A DNA stretch of 64,000 nucleotides from Janthinobacterium lividum (GTDB lineage: Bacteria; Pseudomonadota; Gammaproteobacteria; Burkholderiales; Burkholderiaceae_D): positions 3,162,001 through 3,226,000 of the forward strand of contig NZ_CP139976.1 of assembly GCF_034424625.1 (NCBI RefSeq), in the 5' to 3' direction. A program made the position numbers and the translations under genes. Position 1 is the stretch's first letter. Each line of letters starts with the position of its first letter. The notes beneath the pieces were generated by a model. That model ran no database searches, was not told the origin of the DNA, and saw only the letters and a program-made list of their open reading frames with translations. Below are positions 36,323 to 46,600 of the stretch, in pieces.

Positions 36323-38404
36323 ATGAAACATTTACCGTTATTGATTTCCCTCGCCATCGCCATGCCCGCCGTGGCGCAAACCCGCACTGAAGAGGTCTTG
36401 CCCGAGATGAAAGTTATCGTCGCGGGCGTCAAGGAGGGCTACCGTCCCGCCGACACGGCGCTGATGCTCAGCAGTACACCCGGTTACAGCGTGGCGGCCG
36501 GCGGCGGCGTCTCCGGCTTGCCAGTCGTCAATGGTTTCGCCGATGATCGCATCAAGATTCGCATCGACGGCATGGAACTGACGTCGGCCTGCGCCAACCA
36601 TATGAATGCGCCGCTGTCCTATATCGACCCGCAGCAGGTGCAGCGCATCAAGCTGATTGCCGGCGTGACGCCCGTCAGCGCGGGCGGCGACAGCATCGGC
36701 GGCACCATCGAGGTGCAGTCGAACGCCCCCGTGTTCGCCCAGCCTGGCGCAGGGCTGCTCACGCAAGGCAGTTTTGCCGTGTCCGGCCGCAGCGTCAACA
36801 ACAGCGTGGCGACCAGCGTGAATGCCTCGGCAGCCAATGATATGCTCAGCATCGGCTACAGCGGCGCCTACACGCGCGGCCATAGCTATGAAGATGGGCA
36901 TGGCAATACGGTGCTGGCCAGCATGGTTGAAAGCATCAACCAGTCCATCGTGCTGGCGGCGAAACGCGAGGGCCAGCAGCTGACCCTGCGCGCCGGCGTG
37001 CAGCACATCCCGTACCAGGGTTTTCCCAACCAGTACATGGACATGACGGATAACCACGGCCAGTTCGCCAACCTGGCTTACCAGGGCACATTTGCCTGGG
37101 GCGTGTTTGACGCGCGCGCCTACTGGCAGCAGACGGACCACGAAATGGGCTTTTTCACGCCCGAGCGCACGGGCACGATGCCGATGATTACGCATGGACG
37201 CAACACGGGCTATGCGCTGATGGCCAGCTTGCCGACCGCTGCGGGCGAGTTGCGCCTGGGCCAGGAGTGGCACGGTTTTCGCCTCGACGACTATTGGCCG
37301 GCCGTGCCCGGTTCCATGATGATGGGGCCGCGTACCTATCTGAACATCAACGACGGCAAGCGCGACCGTACCGTGCTGTTTGGCGAGCTGGAGACGCGCC
37401 ATGGCCAGGATGCGCGCTGGACGAGCGTGCTGGGCTTGCGCGGCGAATCCGTGCGCATGGACACGGGCGACGTGCAATCGTACGGCACCAACATGATGAA
37501 CATGCCGGACGTGATGGCAGCCAGGGCTTTCAATGCGCGCAGCCGCAGCCAGCGCGACACGAATATCGATGCCTCCGCGCAAGCCACCTTCACGCCCGAT
37601 GCGGCCAGCAGCTATGAATTCGCGCTGGCGCGCAAGGTGCGCTCGCCCAACCTGTACGAGCGCTACTCGTGGGGCCGCGGCTCGATGGCGATGACCATGA
37701 CCAACTGGTTTGGCGATGGCAATGGCTATGTGGGCAGTATCGATCTCAAGCCCGAGACGGCTTACACGGCGGCGTTCACGGCCGACTGGCATGGCGGCGG
37801 CGAGGAGGGCTGGTTCGTGCGCGTCAACCCGTACTACAGCAAGGTCGACAATTACATCGACGTCGATGTGCTGGCATCTTTCCACCCGTACATGAAAATG
37901 GGCGCGAACGGTAATTTGCTGCGCTTCGCCAACCACGACGCCAAACTTTACGGCGCCAATGTGGCATGGCAGCTGCCGCTGGCCAGCAGCACGCGCTGGG
38001 GCAGTTTCATTGCCAGCGGCAACGCCGCATATACGCGGGGCAAGCGCAGCGATGGCGGCGACCTGTACCGGATGATGCCGTTCAACGCCTTGCTGGCCGT
38101 CGAGCACAAGCTGGGTGCCTGGAGCAACCGCATCGAGACGAAGATCGTGGCGCGCAAGCAGAAAGTCGACGCGCGCCGCTTCGAACCCGAGACGGGCGGT
38201 TATGCGCTCGTCAACCTGCGCAGCAGCGTGTCGCTGGGCAAGATGGCCAGCCTGAGCGCGGGCGTGAGCAACCTGTTCAACCGCGCCTACGCGGACCCGC
38301 TGGGCGGCGTGTACCTGTCGGGCTTGAAAACGAACGGCGGGGCGCTGCAAGCCTTGCCGGCCGAGGGCAGGTCGATTGATCTGGGGCTGCAGCTGAAGTT
38401 CTAA
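36323..38404 (+). CDS. oprC: OprC-type copper TonB-dependent receptor
   Basis: Outer-membrane receptor of 693 residues with a signal peptide ending near residue 19 (AVAQ). The copper-binding pattern described for Pseudomonas OprC, CxxxM plus HxM, is present: Cys90-x3-Met94 (CANHM) in the plug and His273-x-Met275 (HEM). The barrel is methionine-rich, with runs such as MDMTDNH, MMMGPR, MMNMPDVM and MAMTMT, as in NosA/OprC proteins. The open frame begins at 36257, but the ATG at 36323 gives the signal peptide. The gene follows the DUF2946 gene in the same direction. Function is copper acquisition, for example for copper oxidases or NO/N2O reductases encoded elsewhere (inference). Confidence 0.9.
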   Translation: MKHLPLLISLAIAMPAVAQTRTEEVLPEMKVIVAGVKEGYRPADTALMLSSTPGYSVAAGGGVSGLPVVNGFADDRIKIRIDGMELTSACANHMNAPLSYIDPQQVQRIKLIAGVTPVSAGGDSIGGTIEVQSNAPVFAQPGAGLLTQGSFAVSGRSVNNSVATSVNASAANDMLSIGYSGAYTRGHSYEDGHGNTVLASMVESINQSIVLAAKREGQQLTLRAGVQHIPYQGFPNQYMDMTDNHGQFANLAYQGTFAWGVFDARAYWQQTDHEMGFFTPERTGTMPMITHGRNTGYALMASLPTAAGELRLGQEWHGFRLDDYWPAVPGSMMMGPRTYLNINDGKRDRTVLFGELETRHGQDARWTSVLGLRGESVRMDTGDVQSYGTNMMNMPDVMAARAFNARSRSQRDTNIDASAQATFTPDAASSYEFALARKVRSPNLYERYSWGRGSMAMTMTNWFGDGNGYVGSIDLKPETAYTAAFTADWHGGGEEGWFVRVNPYYSKVDNYIDVDVLASFHPYMKMGANGNLLRFANHDAKLYGANVAWQLPLASSTRWGSFIASGNAAYTRGKRSDGGDLYRMMPFNALLAVEHKLGAWSNRIETKIVARKQKVDARRFEPETGGYALVNLRSSVSLGKMASLSAGVSNLFNRAYADPLGGVYLSGLKTNGGALQALPAEGRSIDLGLQLKF

Positions 38405-38623
38405 GGCTGGCAATCCGCGGGCGCCTCCCAGTTGCCGCTGCGACAGGTGGAAGGCGCCTGCCGAATGCACCGCATCGGCGCTGGCCCGGTGTTTGTGAGA
38501 ATGTGTGCATGTTTCTTTTCATTAATTTGTTATCCTTTACGGCGCCTGCATCAGGCGTTGCGCACATGGATGCGATGCTGGCCTTATCTGCTGCAATGAT
38601 GCGGGCTCACAACAAGGGTGTAC

Positions 38624-38845
38624 ATGATCGCATTTAAAGATTTTCGTTCCTCCACCTCGGGCAGCCCACTTTCTGATGGCATGGACAGGTCGCTGGTATT
38701 GGCCAACGCATGGCTGGAGAAAACCGGCGTTCGCCCCGTCAATATGGAAACCATCATGGAAACCAGGGGCTGGATGGCGATAGCCAAGGTTGAATGCGGT
38801 ATTAGGGTGTGGTATGAAGCCGGTTCTGCTGTGTTGAAAGCGTAG
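38624..38845 (+). CDS. Small hypothetical protein
   Basis: A 73-residue protein, not recognised. AAGG precedes the ATG at 38624; a GTG two codons earlier is also possible. It is soluble in prediction, mixed alpha/beta, with the C-terminal segment WMAIAKVECGIRVWYEAGS. It opens a stretch of lower GC content (about 38.5-40.4 kb) and is followed by a likely terminator. Confidence is moderate because of size. Confidence 0.5.
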   Translation: MIAFKDFRSSTSGSPLSDGMDRSLVLANAWLEKTGVRPVNMETIMETRGWMAIAKVECGIRVWYEAGSAVLKA

Positions 38846-38867
38846 CAGATTTCCCTTGATTCAAGTT

Positions 38868-38897
38868 ATCGGGTAGCGCAGCGGGATGCCCGATTTT
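38868..38897 (+). terminator. Putative intrinsic terminator after the small hypothetical gene
   Basis: ATCGGG and CCCGAT arms pair over a 15-base loop and are followed directly by TTT. The stem is short, so strength is uncertain. Confidence 0.45.
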
Positions 38898-38943
38898 ATG
38901 TTTTGCGATCCCGCCACATTTGCCACTATTTCAGGAGATTTTT

Positions 38944-39849
38944 TTGCTGTCAGAATATGAAAAACGCGCTCTTGTGCAAATTCATGCGTGGAAAAATCCA
39001 CGTCAAACCTGGTTTGACACGGCCATGGGTTACGTCAACAAACCCTTTGCAATTGCGGGGGCTGCAGCCGATAAAATTCCTGGTTTCACAGAAACCTGTG
39101 CCAAGGCGATGAATGGTGTCGTGGGCTTGGTGAATGATGCTTCGCAATGGTCCGTCAGGCCACCTGCCATTCTCAAGGAGCTATCCGAAATCTCCAAGCA
39201 GGAAATTACACAACTGGATCAAGTGCAGTTGCTCGATCTGCAAACAATTGATAGGGCAATTGGCTGGCTTGATACGAAATATGAGGGTATCGCGCTGGTG
39301 GAGGGCGCCGCTGCGGGAGGGACGGCAGTCATTAATCCACTGGTTGCCTTGGCCGCCATTCCGGCAGACATGGTAGCGCTGCTGGCAATGAATCTGCGTG
39401 CAATTGGAGAATACGGCACCTACTGCGGCTTTGACATGTCATCCCAGGAAGAGCGACTTTTTTCGTTGAATATCCTGGCGCTTGCATCGAGCACTACAGA
39501 TGGCGGGAAGCAAGCCGCCTTGTCGCATCTGGTGAAAATTGCACAGGAAGTGGCGAAGAAGAAGACGTGGGAGCAGCTGGAAAAAAGCGTGTTTGTTCAG
39601 GCAGTCTTGTCCATCGCGAAAGCCCTCAGCATCAATCTGACAAAAGCCAAATTAGCGAATGTCATTCCCGTTGCCGGCGCCGCAATCAGTGGCGGATTCA
39701 ATGCCTATTACACGGATAAAGTATGTAAGGCGGCATTCTATTTGTATCGGGAGCGCTTGCTGGCGATGAAGTCTGGCGCGCAAGCTATCGAAGTGACAGT
39801 GACGCCCGCCAAGAGCGATATCTGGAGTGCAGAGGAGGGTGGTGGCTAA
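38944..39849 (+). CDS. EcsC family protein
   Basis: A 301-residue protein of the EcsC family. The family takes its name from a Bacillus locus linked to secretion and competence, but members have no established activity. The central hydrophobic region VEGAAAGGTAVINPLVALAAIPADMVALLAMNLRAIGEYG (about residues 120-160) is characteristic, and a second Gly/Ala-rich part IPVAGAAISGGFNAYYTDKV lies near 245. The TTG at 38944 is chosen as start because AGGAG sits 6 bases upstream; the frame is open to another TTG at 38920. Codon use is less GC-biased than in the neighbours, fitting acquisition by transfer. Confidence 0.82.
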   Translation: MLSEYEKRALVQIHAWKNPRQTWFDTAMGYVNKPFAIAGAAADKIPGFTETCAKAMNGVVGLVNDASQWSVRPPAILKELSEISKQEITQLDQVQLLDLQTIDRAIGWLDTKYEGIALVEGAAAGGTAVINPLVALAAIPADMVALLAMNLRAIGEYGTYCGFDMSSQEERLFSLNILALASSTTDGGKQAALSHLVKIAQEVAKKKTWEQLEKSVFVQAVLSIAKALSINLTKAKLANVIPVAGAAISGGFNAYYTDKVCKAAFYLYRERLLAMKSGAQAIEVTVTPAKSDIWSAEEGGG

Positions 39850-40005
39850 GCTGATGCCGCCTCCGTTCGCCACGACGTCAGCTTGTGCCTGTATCACAGA
39901 CCTTTTATAGTGTCTTGACGACGTTTAATGTGCAGCCTGAAATAATGAGCATTTCAGTCTTCAGGTCAATTTTAGAGAAATAAAATAAGATCTGAAAAGG
40001 GAAAT

Positions 40006-40311
40006 ATGCATACGCACGCTCACAAGACACAAGATCAGGCAGGCAAATCGCTTGCGCGCGAACCGACTCACACGCAAGAGGCAGGCAGTAGCTACCATCA
40101 ACCGATGCAATCGATGGATTTTCATACGCTGGCGTACAGCAGCCATCAAGTCGCACAGCCAACTCAAAATGGTGGCAATGGAATGGATCCCAAAAATGTT
40201 TTCGCTCAGGATGGGGGGACGAATAACAGCAAGTACAAGGCATTCGAAAACCGTATGCGCAATGCACTGAATTTGTATGATGCCAAAGATAAGGTGACAT
40301 TTGTCTGCTAA
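40006..40311 (+). CDS. Hypothetical protein, possibly interrupted by an in-frame stop
   Basis: A 101-residue polar protein rich in His, Gln, Ser and Asn, with AAGGG before the ATG. The N-terminus (MHTHAHKTQDQAGKSLA) faintly recalls the start of DUF4157-type secreted or toxin-associated proteins, but the match is too weak for assignment. The TAA at 40309-40311 is followed in the same frame by 28 further sense codons, ending with an acidic SDISSDDDS tail and TGA at 40396-40398. The gene may therefore have been about 130 codons long before a nonsense change. It lies in the AT-richer islet after the EcsC gene. Confidence 0.5.
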   Translation: MHTHAHKTQDQAGKSLAREPTHTQEAGSSYHQPMQSMDFHTLAYSSHQVAQPTQNGGNGMDPKNVFAQDGGTNNSKYKAFENRMRNALNLYDAKDKVTFVC

Positions 40312-40601
40312 CTGGCTGGTAGCAATATAAAACAAGGCGTGATCGCCGATGCCGGGATGGATACTGCCAGCGATATCTCGTCTGATGATGACAGCTGATT
40401 CAAAAGGCCGGAGCCCGGGTTTTGCGCGGCGAGGCCGCAAGTGTGCCCGGTGAACCGGCCGGATAGGTGTCCCTGGGTATGCTATCGCCCCCACCAATCC
40501 CCTCACAGGTGATTCTTCGTCACCCATTGCCTGATCAACCATCCTTTGCCAGCGGCGCCCGGATGCGGTCTAATCATGGCTTGTTCCTTCACGAGGTTGC
40601 C

Positions 40602-41921
40602 ATGCTGCCCACTTCCGCCATCGCCGCGCTGCGCGAAAAATTTCCCCTGATTACAGAACTGATGGCCTTGCAGCCCTTGAGCTGGTTCAATCCCGCCATC
40701 GCGCCGGCGGCCGAGGCCTTGAACGACGTGGGCTTGACGGCGGCTGACGTGGCGGACGCCAGCGCGCGCCTGGCCCGTTTTGCCCCATATCTGGCGAAGG
40801 CGTTCCCGGAAACGCAGGCCAGCGGCGGCATCATCGAGTCGCCCGTCGTGCCGCTGCCCGCCATGCAGGCGGCGCTTGGCATGCCTGGCGGTCGGCTGTG
40901 GCTCAAGCAGGATAGCCATTTGCCCATTTCCGGCTCCATCAAGGCCCGTGGCGGCATCTATGAAGTGCTGAAACATGCGGAAATGCTGGCGCTGGACGCC
41001 GGCTTGCTGAAGGAGGGCGACGATTACAGCCTGCTGGCCAGCGACGCCGTGCGGGCCTTCTTTGGCCAGTATGCGATCGCCGTCGGTTCCACGGGCAATC
41101 TGGGCTTGTCGATTGGCATCATGAGCGCGCGCCTGGGCTTTCGCGCCACCGTGCACATGTCCGCCGATGCGCGCCAGTGGAAGAAGGACAAATTGCGCAG
41201 CCACGGCGTCACTGTCGTCGAGTACGCAACTGACTACAGCGTGGCCGTGGAAGCGGGTCGCAGGCAGGCGGAGAATGATCCGGCTTGCCACTTTGTCGAC
41301 GATGAAAACTCGCACGATCTGTTTCTCGGCTACGCGGTGGCGGGCCAGCGCCTGAAAGAGCAATTCGCTGCAAGCGGCGTCACGGTCGATGCCGCGCACC
41401 CGCTGTTCGTGTATTTGCCGTGCGGCGTGGGCGGCGGCCCCGGCGGCGTGGCATTCGGCTTGAAGCTGGCCTTTGGCGACCATGTCCACTGCGTGTTTGT
41501 CGAGCCGACCCATTCGCCATGCATGCTGCTGGGCGTGCACACGGGCTTGCACGATCGGATCAGCGTGCAGGAGATCGGCATCGACAATGTCACGGCCGCC
41601 GATGGCCTTGCCGTGGGACGCCCGTCCGGCTTCGTCGGACGGGCCATGCAGCGGCTGATCGACGGCTACGCCACCGTCACGGATGAAGAACTGTACCGCT
41701 TGCTGGCGACGCTGGAGCAGACGGAGCAGCTACGCCTGGAACCGTCGGCCGTGGCCGGTTTCGCGGGTATTCCTTTCGTGCTGGCTGCGCCGCAATATCA
41801 GCAGAATCTGACGCAGGCCACGCATCTGGTGTGGAGCACGGGCGGCAGCATGGTTCCCGAGGCGGAAATGGCCGCCTACGTGGCGCGTGGCCGCGCGCTG
41901 CTGGCGCCCGGAGCCGCCTGA
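40602..41921 (+). CDS. dsdA: D-serine dehydratase (ammonia-lyase)
   Basis: PLP enzyme of 439 residues converting D-serine to pyruvate and ammonia. The PLP lysine is Lys114 in [17 protein letters not shown], the phosphate-binding glycine loop is [11 protein letters not shown], and the [17 protein letters not shown] stretch is also typical. The frame is open from 40467, but the ATG at 40602 with GAGG upstream gives the usual N-terminus. The LysR gene follows with a one-base stop/start overlap (TGATG), so enzyme and regulator are co-translated, unlike the divergent dsdC-dsdA arrangement of E. coli. Confidence 0.95.
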   Translation: MLPTSAIAALREKFPLITELMALQPLSWFNPAIAPAAEALNDVGLTAADVADASARLARFAPYLAKAFPETQASGGIIESPVVPLPAMQAALGMPGGRLWLKQDSHLPISGSIKARGGIYEVLKHAEMLALDAGLLKEGDDYSLLASDAVRAFFGQYAIAVGSTGNLGLSIGIMSARLGFRATVHMSADARQWKKDKLRSHGVTVVEYATDYSVAVEAGRRQAENDPACHFVDDENSHDLFLGYAVAGQRLKEQFAASGVTVDAAHPLFVYLPCGVGGGPGGVAFGLKLAFGDHVHCVFVEPTHSPCMLLGVHTGLHDRISVQEIGIDNVTAADGLAVGRPSGFVGRAMQRLIDGYATVTDEELYRLLATLEQTEQLRLEPSAVAGFAGIPFVLAAPQYQQNLTQATHLVWSTGGSMVPEAEMAAYVARGRALLAPGAA

Positions 41922-42832
41922 TGCCGGCCGGCGCGGCGCTCACGGCCAGCCAGTTCGCCAACCTGCACACCTTTCTCGTGGCGGCGCGCCATGCCAGTTT
42001 CGCGCTGGCGGCGCAGGAACTGGCGCTCACGCCCAGCGCCGTCAGCCACCGCATCGCGCGGCTGGAGGCGGGCCTGGGTCTGCGCTTGTTCCAGCGCCTG
42101 ACGCGCCAAGTCAAGCTGACGCAGGACGGCGAGCGCATCTTTGCCGCCCTGCAGGCGGGCTGGGATGGCCTGCAGGCGGCCATTGCCGGCAGCGACACGC
42201 TGGCGGGCAGCGTCACCGTGCATGCGCGTCCCTCGGTGGCGCAATGCTGGCTGGTGCCGCGCCTGGCAGGGTTCGCTGCGCAGTATCCTGACGTGTCGAT
42301 CGATTTGCGCGTGAGTAATGACAGCGTGGACTTTCGCGCCGGCCAGGTCGACCTGGCCTTGCACTATGGCGACGGCAGCTTTCCCGGCCTGGCCTCGCGC
42401 AAGCTGATGGATGAATGGCTGGCGCCCGTCTGCAGTCCCGCCTACGCGCGCGACCACGGCCTGCTGGAGACGCCACATCACTTGTCCGGCGCGACGGTGC
42501 TGCACGATACGCTGGCCTGGCCCGCCTGCGCGCCCGATGCCGAGTGGCGCCTGTGGCTGGACGCGCAGGCGCCAGACGTGCGTTTGCCTGCGCGCAGCCT
42601 GCGCTTCGACCGTGCCGACCTGTGCGCGCAGGCGGCTATCCACCACGCGGGCGTGGCCATGGGCCGGCGCCGGCTGGTGCAGCCGTGGCTGGACAGCGGC
42701 CAGCTGGTCTTGCCGTTTGGCGAGTTTGCCTTGGCCAGCCCGCAGGCGTATTACCTCGTGCACAGCGGGCGCGCCGCGCTGCCGGCACGCGTGCAGGCCT
42801 TGTTCGACTGGCTGCTGAGGCAGGCAATTTGA
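41921..42832 (+). CDS. LysR-type regulator, probably DsdC-like
   Basis: A 303-residue LysR regulator. The N-terminal helix-turn-helix covers about residues 10-70 (FLVAARHASFALAAQELALTPSAVSHRIARLEAGLGLRLFQRL), and the rest is a periplasmic-binding-like effector domain (VTVHARPSVAQCWLVPRLAGFAAQYPDVSIDLRVS). It belongs to the GcvA/DsdC-like group. GGAG precedes the ATG, which overlaps the dsdA stop. Linkage suggests it activates dsdA in response to D-serine, but its position downstream in the same operon means it would also control its own amount. Confidence 0.88.
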   Translation: MPAGAALTASQFANLHTFLVAARHASFALAAQELALTPSAVSHRIARLEAGLGLRLFQRLTRQVKLTQDGERIFAALQAGWDGLQAAIAGSDTLAGSVTVHARPSVAQCWLVPRLAGFAAQYPDVSIDLRVSNDSVDFRAGQVDLALHYGDGSFPGLASRKLMDEWLAPVCSPAYARDHGLLETPHHLSGATVLHDTLAWPACAPDAEWRLWLDAQAPDVRLPARSLRFDRADLCAQAAIHHAGVAMGRRRLVQPWLDSGQLVLPFGEFALASPQAYYLVHSGRAALPARVQALFDWLLRQAI

Positions 42833-42875
42833 TACACTGCGCGCCTTACCAAGCAACGCGCCAGAAAGCAGCCCC

Positions 42876-43688
42876 ATGCAACCATCTCCCTTGACCTCCA
42901 CCGCGCCAGCGGAATTGCGCGCATCTGCGCTGGCCTGCCTGCTCGAACCGGACCCGGCGACCAAGGTGGCGATGGTGGCGGCCATGGCCGAAGCGCAGCT
43001 GGCGCTTGATGCGCAGGCGCCGCTGGCACCCACCGGCCCCGTGCCTGGCCGTCCCGAGCGTCCGGAACTGGTGCCGCCGCGCCTGGTGGGGCGGCGTTCG
43101 ATGATCACGCCGGAAGGGCGCGCCATGCTCGTGCACGCGCTCGCGCACATCGAGTTCAACGCCATGAACCTGGCACTCGACGCCCTGTGGCGCTTCCCGG
43201 ACTTGCCGGCCGAGTACTACACGGACTGGCTGCGCGTGGCGAAAGAGGAAGCCACGCACTTCGCCATGCTGCAGGCGCACCTGCAGGTGCTGGGCCACAC
43301 GTATGGAGACTTCCCCGGCCATGACAGCCTGTGGGAAATGGTCGACAAGACGCGCGGCGACGTGCTGGCGCGCATGGCGCTGGTGCCGCGCACCCTGGAA
43401 GCGCGGGGGCTGGACGCGATTCCGCCGCTGCGCGCCAAGCTGGCGCAGGCGGGCGACATGGCGGCCGCCGCCATCCTCGACATCATCCTGCGCGATGAGG
43501 TGGGTCACGTGGAAATCGGCAACCGCTGGTATGGCTACCTGTGCGATCAAAGGGGCCTGGAACTGCGCGCCACGTATGCCGAGCTGGCGCTGCGCTACGA
43601 AGCCCCGACCCTGCGCGGCCCGTTCAACCTGGAAGCGCGGCGCCGGGCGGGCTTTTCGGAACTGGAACTGTCCGATTTGCCCGCCTGA
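42876..43688 (+). CDS. Ferritin-like DUF455 protein
   Basis: A 270-residue protein with a ferritin-like four-helix fold and a likely di-iron site. Metal ligand candidates are visible in ALAHIEFNAMNLALDA, AKEEATHFAMLQAHL and RDEVGHVEIGNRWY (EEATH and DEVGH are the family-typical pairs). DUF455 has no firmly assigned reaction; some ferritin-like relatives hydroxylate tRNA. It starts 43 bases after the LysR gene with a weak ribosome binding site and ends 6 bases before the convergent large gene. Confidence 0.85.
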   Translation: MQPSPLTSTAPAELRASALACLLEPDPATKVAMVAAMAEAQLALDAQAPLAPTGPVPGRPERPELVPPRLVGRRSMITPEGRAMLVHALAHIEFNAMNLALDALWRFPDLPAEYYTDWLRVAKEEATHFAMLQAHLQVLGHTYGDFPGHDSLWEMVDKTRGDVLARMALVPRTLEARGLDAIPPLRAKLAQAGDMAAAAILDIILRDEVGHVEIGNRWYGYLCDQRGLELRATYAELALRYEAPTLRGPFNLEARRRAGFSELELSDLPA

Positions 43689-43694
43689 CACCGC

Positions 43695-46600
43695 TTAAGG
43701 ATGGGCCGTGATGCTGATGTGCCAGTGGCTCAGGTGTCCGGTTTCAATGTGCACTTTTGCCGGCTTGGTCCAGGTACCCGCACCGGGGATATTGTCGGCC
43801 GGGGCGGCGGAAAAACGCCCGTCGACGAGGGCCAGCTTGATGAAGCTGGGGCCGATGTAGATGACGCGCGTGCTGGCCGGCGCCGCTTCCTGGTCCAGCA
43901 TGGCGCGGTTCGCCGCGATCCACGCCAGCAGGGCTGCCAGTTTCGGCTTTTGCGCGGGGTTGGCCGCCACTTCCGCCTTCGCGTCGAGGATCAACTGGTG
44001 GATGGCGGCGCCATCGTTCTGGCCGCCCAGCGCGTCCGTGTAGCCGCCCGCGCCGTCCGCGTAGCGCAAGTCGATCTGCTGGCCGTCGCTGTGGCCGTTA
44101 TGGCCGAGGATGGAACGGCCCGTTGCCGTCTGCGTCACATGCTGGCCGCTGATGTCGTCGAAGCGGTAGGGCTTGCCCGCCAGCCAGGCGATGGCCAGGC
44201 GCGTGGCCCACGAATCGCCGCCGTCGTCGCGCGTGCCGTAGCGCCGCGCCGCCAGCGCCGCCTCGTTGTTGGCCAGGTACAGGGGGATGTAGGCCGTGCC
44301 TCCCTTGAACTCCACTTGTCCCCCTTCGGCCGGGTCGGAGCTGGCATCGACATTGTCGATGCGGCCCTTCAGGCGCAGCGTGACGACGGCCTTCTTGTCG
44401 AGCTTGGCGCCGGCAAAGGCGGGCAGCACCAGGCTGGGGAATTTCACTGTGCCGGCAGTCTTGGTATTGGTCTGGGACAATAAATTCTCCGTGCTGAAGG
44501 CGGGATCGCCGCCGCCGGACGAAATGCCGATGTTGACTTCCGTAATCGTCGCCGCCGCCGGCGTGTAATGCAATTCCAGCGGCAAGGTGTGCGTGGCCGT
44601 GGCTGCTCCTTGCGAGACGGATACATACGGTCCCGGCAGATTGCCCGTCAGCTTGATCGGCTGCAGCACGGGATGGGCGGCCTTGTTCGGCGAGCTGAAC
44701 TTCGCCTGCGTCACCTTCAAACCCTTGCACACGAGGCTCAGTTCCACCGTCGTCACGGTAGCCAGGGCGCTGTCGCCGATATTCGTGGCGCTGACATTGC
44801 CGCCCAGGCTCAACGCTCCGGCCTCGCTTTGCTTGCTGACGTCGACGCACTCCGTCCTGACGATGGTGCCCTGCGTGAAGTGCGTCTGGTTGACGGCGCC
44901 CGTGGCGGCCAGGTTGACCCCGGGCAACCCGGTCACGGCGTACGACCAGGTATCGTTATACTGGCTTTGCGCCGTCGTGTAGGTGGGATACTCGGCTGTG
45001 CTGACGGTGATTTTCACGCCCACGTTTTTCGTGCCCTTGGGCACCGTAAAGGCGACGGGTGAAGTGATGGTCTGGTTTTGCGCGGCCGCCGTGGCCGTGA
45101 AGGTCTTGCTGCCTTCGTCATCCTGCGGCGTGACGTCGCCCGCGGCACGGGGGCTGGCGGATACCGCGCGCGCGGGCGGCCCGGCGCCATCCTGCGTGAC
45201 ACTGCCTGCCACATAGGTCTTCGGCTCGGCGCGCAGGGCCAGGCCGGCTCCGTACGGATAGACGATGCCGACGTTGACGGTGCTGCTGCTGTCGAAGACG
45301 ACGGCGCTGACGCTGACCACGTTCGGGTGGACGAGGTCGTTCAAGGTCAGCTGGTAGGTATCGGGCAGCACGCCATCGAAGTGGAAGGCGCCCGTGGCGT
45401 CGATCACGGCCACCTGGCGCTGATGGTTGTTATAGCCGGTCAATAGCATTTTCTTGCCGGCCAGTCCTGTGGCATTGCCGCCCGCCGGCGTGCGCAGCTG
45501 TCCTTGCAGCACGATGCCGGACTTGATGACGATCAAGGCATAGCTGGCCGTGAATTCACCATCCTGCGAGACGAAATTGAGGTTCAGGTCGTAGCTGCCG
45601 TTGGGCAAGGATGCCAGCAACTGCTGCATGGCCGTGGCGCTGATGCTGAAGGTGCCACTGGCCGCATCGAACGTCCAGTAGGTCTTCAGGCTGATGGCCA
45701 CGCCATTCGGGGTGGACAGCAGGCCATCGCTGTCGTCCTGCAGGACCATGGGGGCCGCGCCCACCAGGCGCAATCCCAGGGTGCCCGGCTGCAGGCGGTT
45801 GTTCGGCCCCAGTCCCGTGATGGCCAGCACGGGCACCGTGGAGGGGAGGTTGCCATTGTCATCCGGCTCCACATAGGTTTCCACGGCCGTGGGCAGTTCC
45901 GTCTGGATCAGCAGGTCCAGGATGGTGATCTTGCCGCCCTTGCTGAGGGAAAATTGCGCGTGCTGGTCCACGCCCGTGTCGCCGGGCGTGGAAAAGCGCA
46001 GGCTGCCGTCCTGCAGCAGCACGTCCGTGACGGCGCCGCTGGCCTTGACGCTGTCGGCGCCGTCCGGAAAGCCCAGCCCGGCCAGCGGCAGCACGACCAC
46101 CTGCGCGGGCCGCACGGGGTCGAGGAAGATGCCGGCGCTGGTGCTGAAGGTCCATGTCAGACCGGCGCTCTGGAAGGCGATGCTGCGCTCGATGCGCAAG
46201 GTGATGGTGTCCGCGGGCGCGACGGTGGCGCCCGCGTCGATGCTGCCGGCCAGCACGTCGCCATCGATGATGGTGCTGCCGTCGGGCACGCTGGCCAGCA
46301 CGGCTTGCACATTGCTGGCCGCGGCGCCGCTGTTGTTGCGGATATGCACGCGGTAGGTATAGTCCCAGGCCGTGCGGCTGACGCGCTGTTCGGCCACCTT
46401 TTCCAGCTGTGTCACTTCGAAGTCCCCGGCGGCCTGGACGGCGGTTGCGGTGCCGGCCAGCATGACCTTCGGCGCGGGCGGCTGCGTGGGATCGCTCGGT
46501 CCGCCGCAGGCGCACAGGCTCAGGGTCAGCAAGGGGGCCAGCGCGGCGCCCGCCAGCCGCGTGTGCCGCAGGCAGGCCACCGCCAGCACCCCGGCCAGCA

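Noticed and set aside
39905..40542. Minus-strand frames opposite the small gene at 40006
   Set aside because: Cys- and His-rich translations with no ribosome binding site; the plus-strand frame has AAGGG before its ATG and a continuing frame after the stop.
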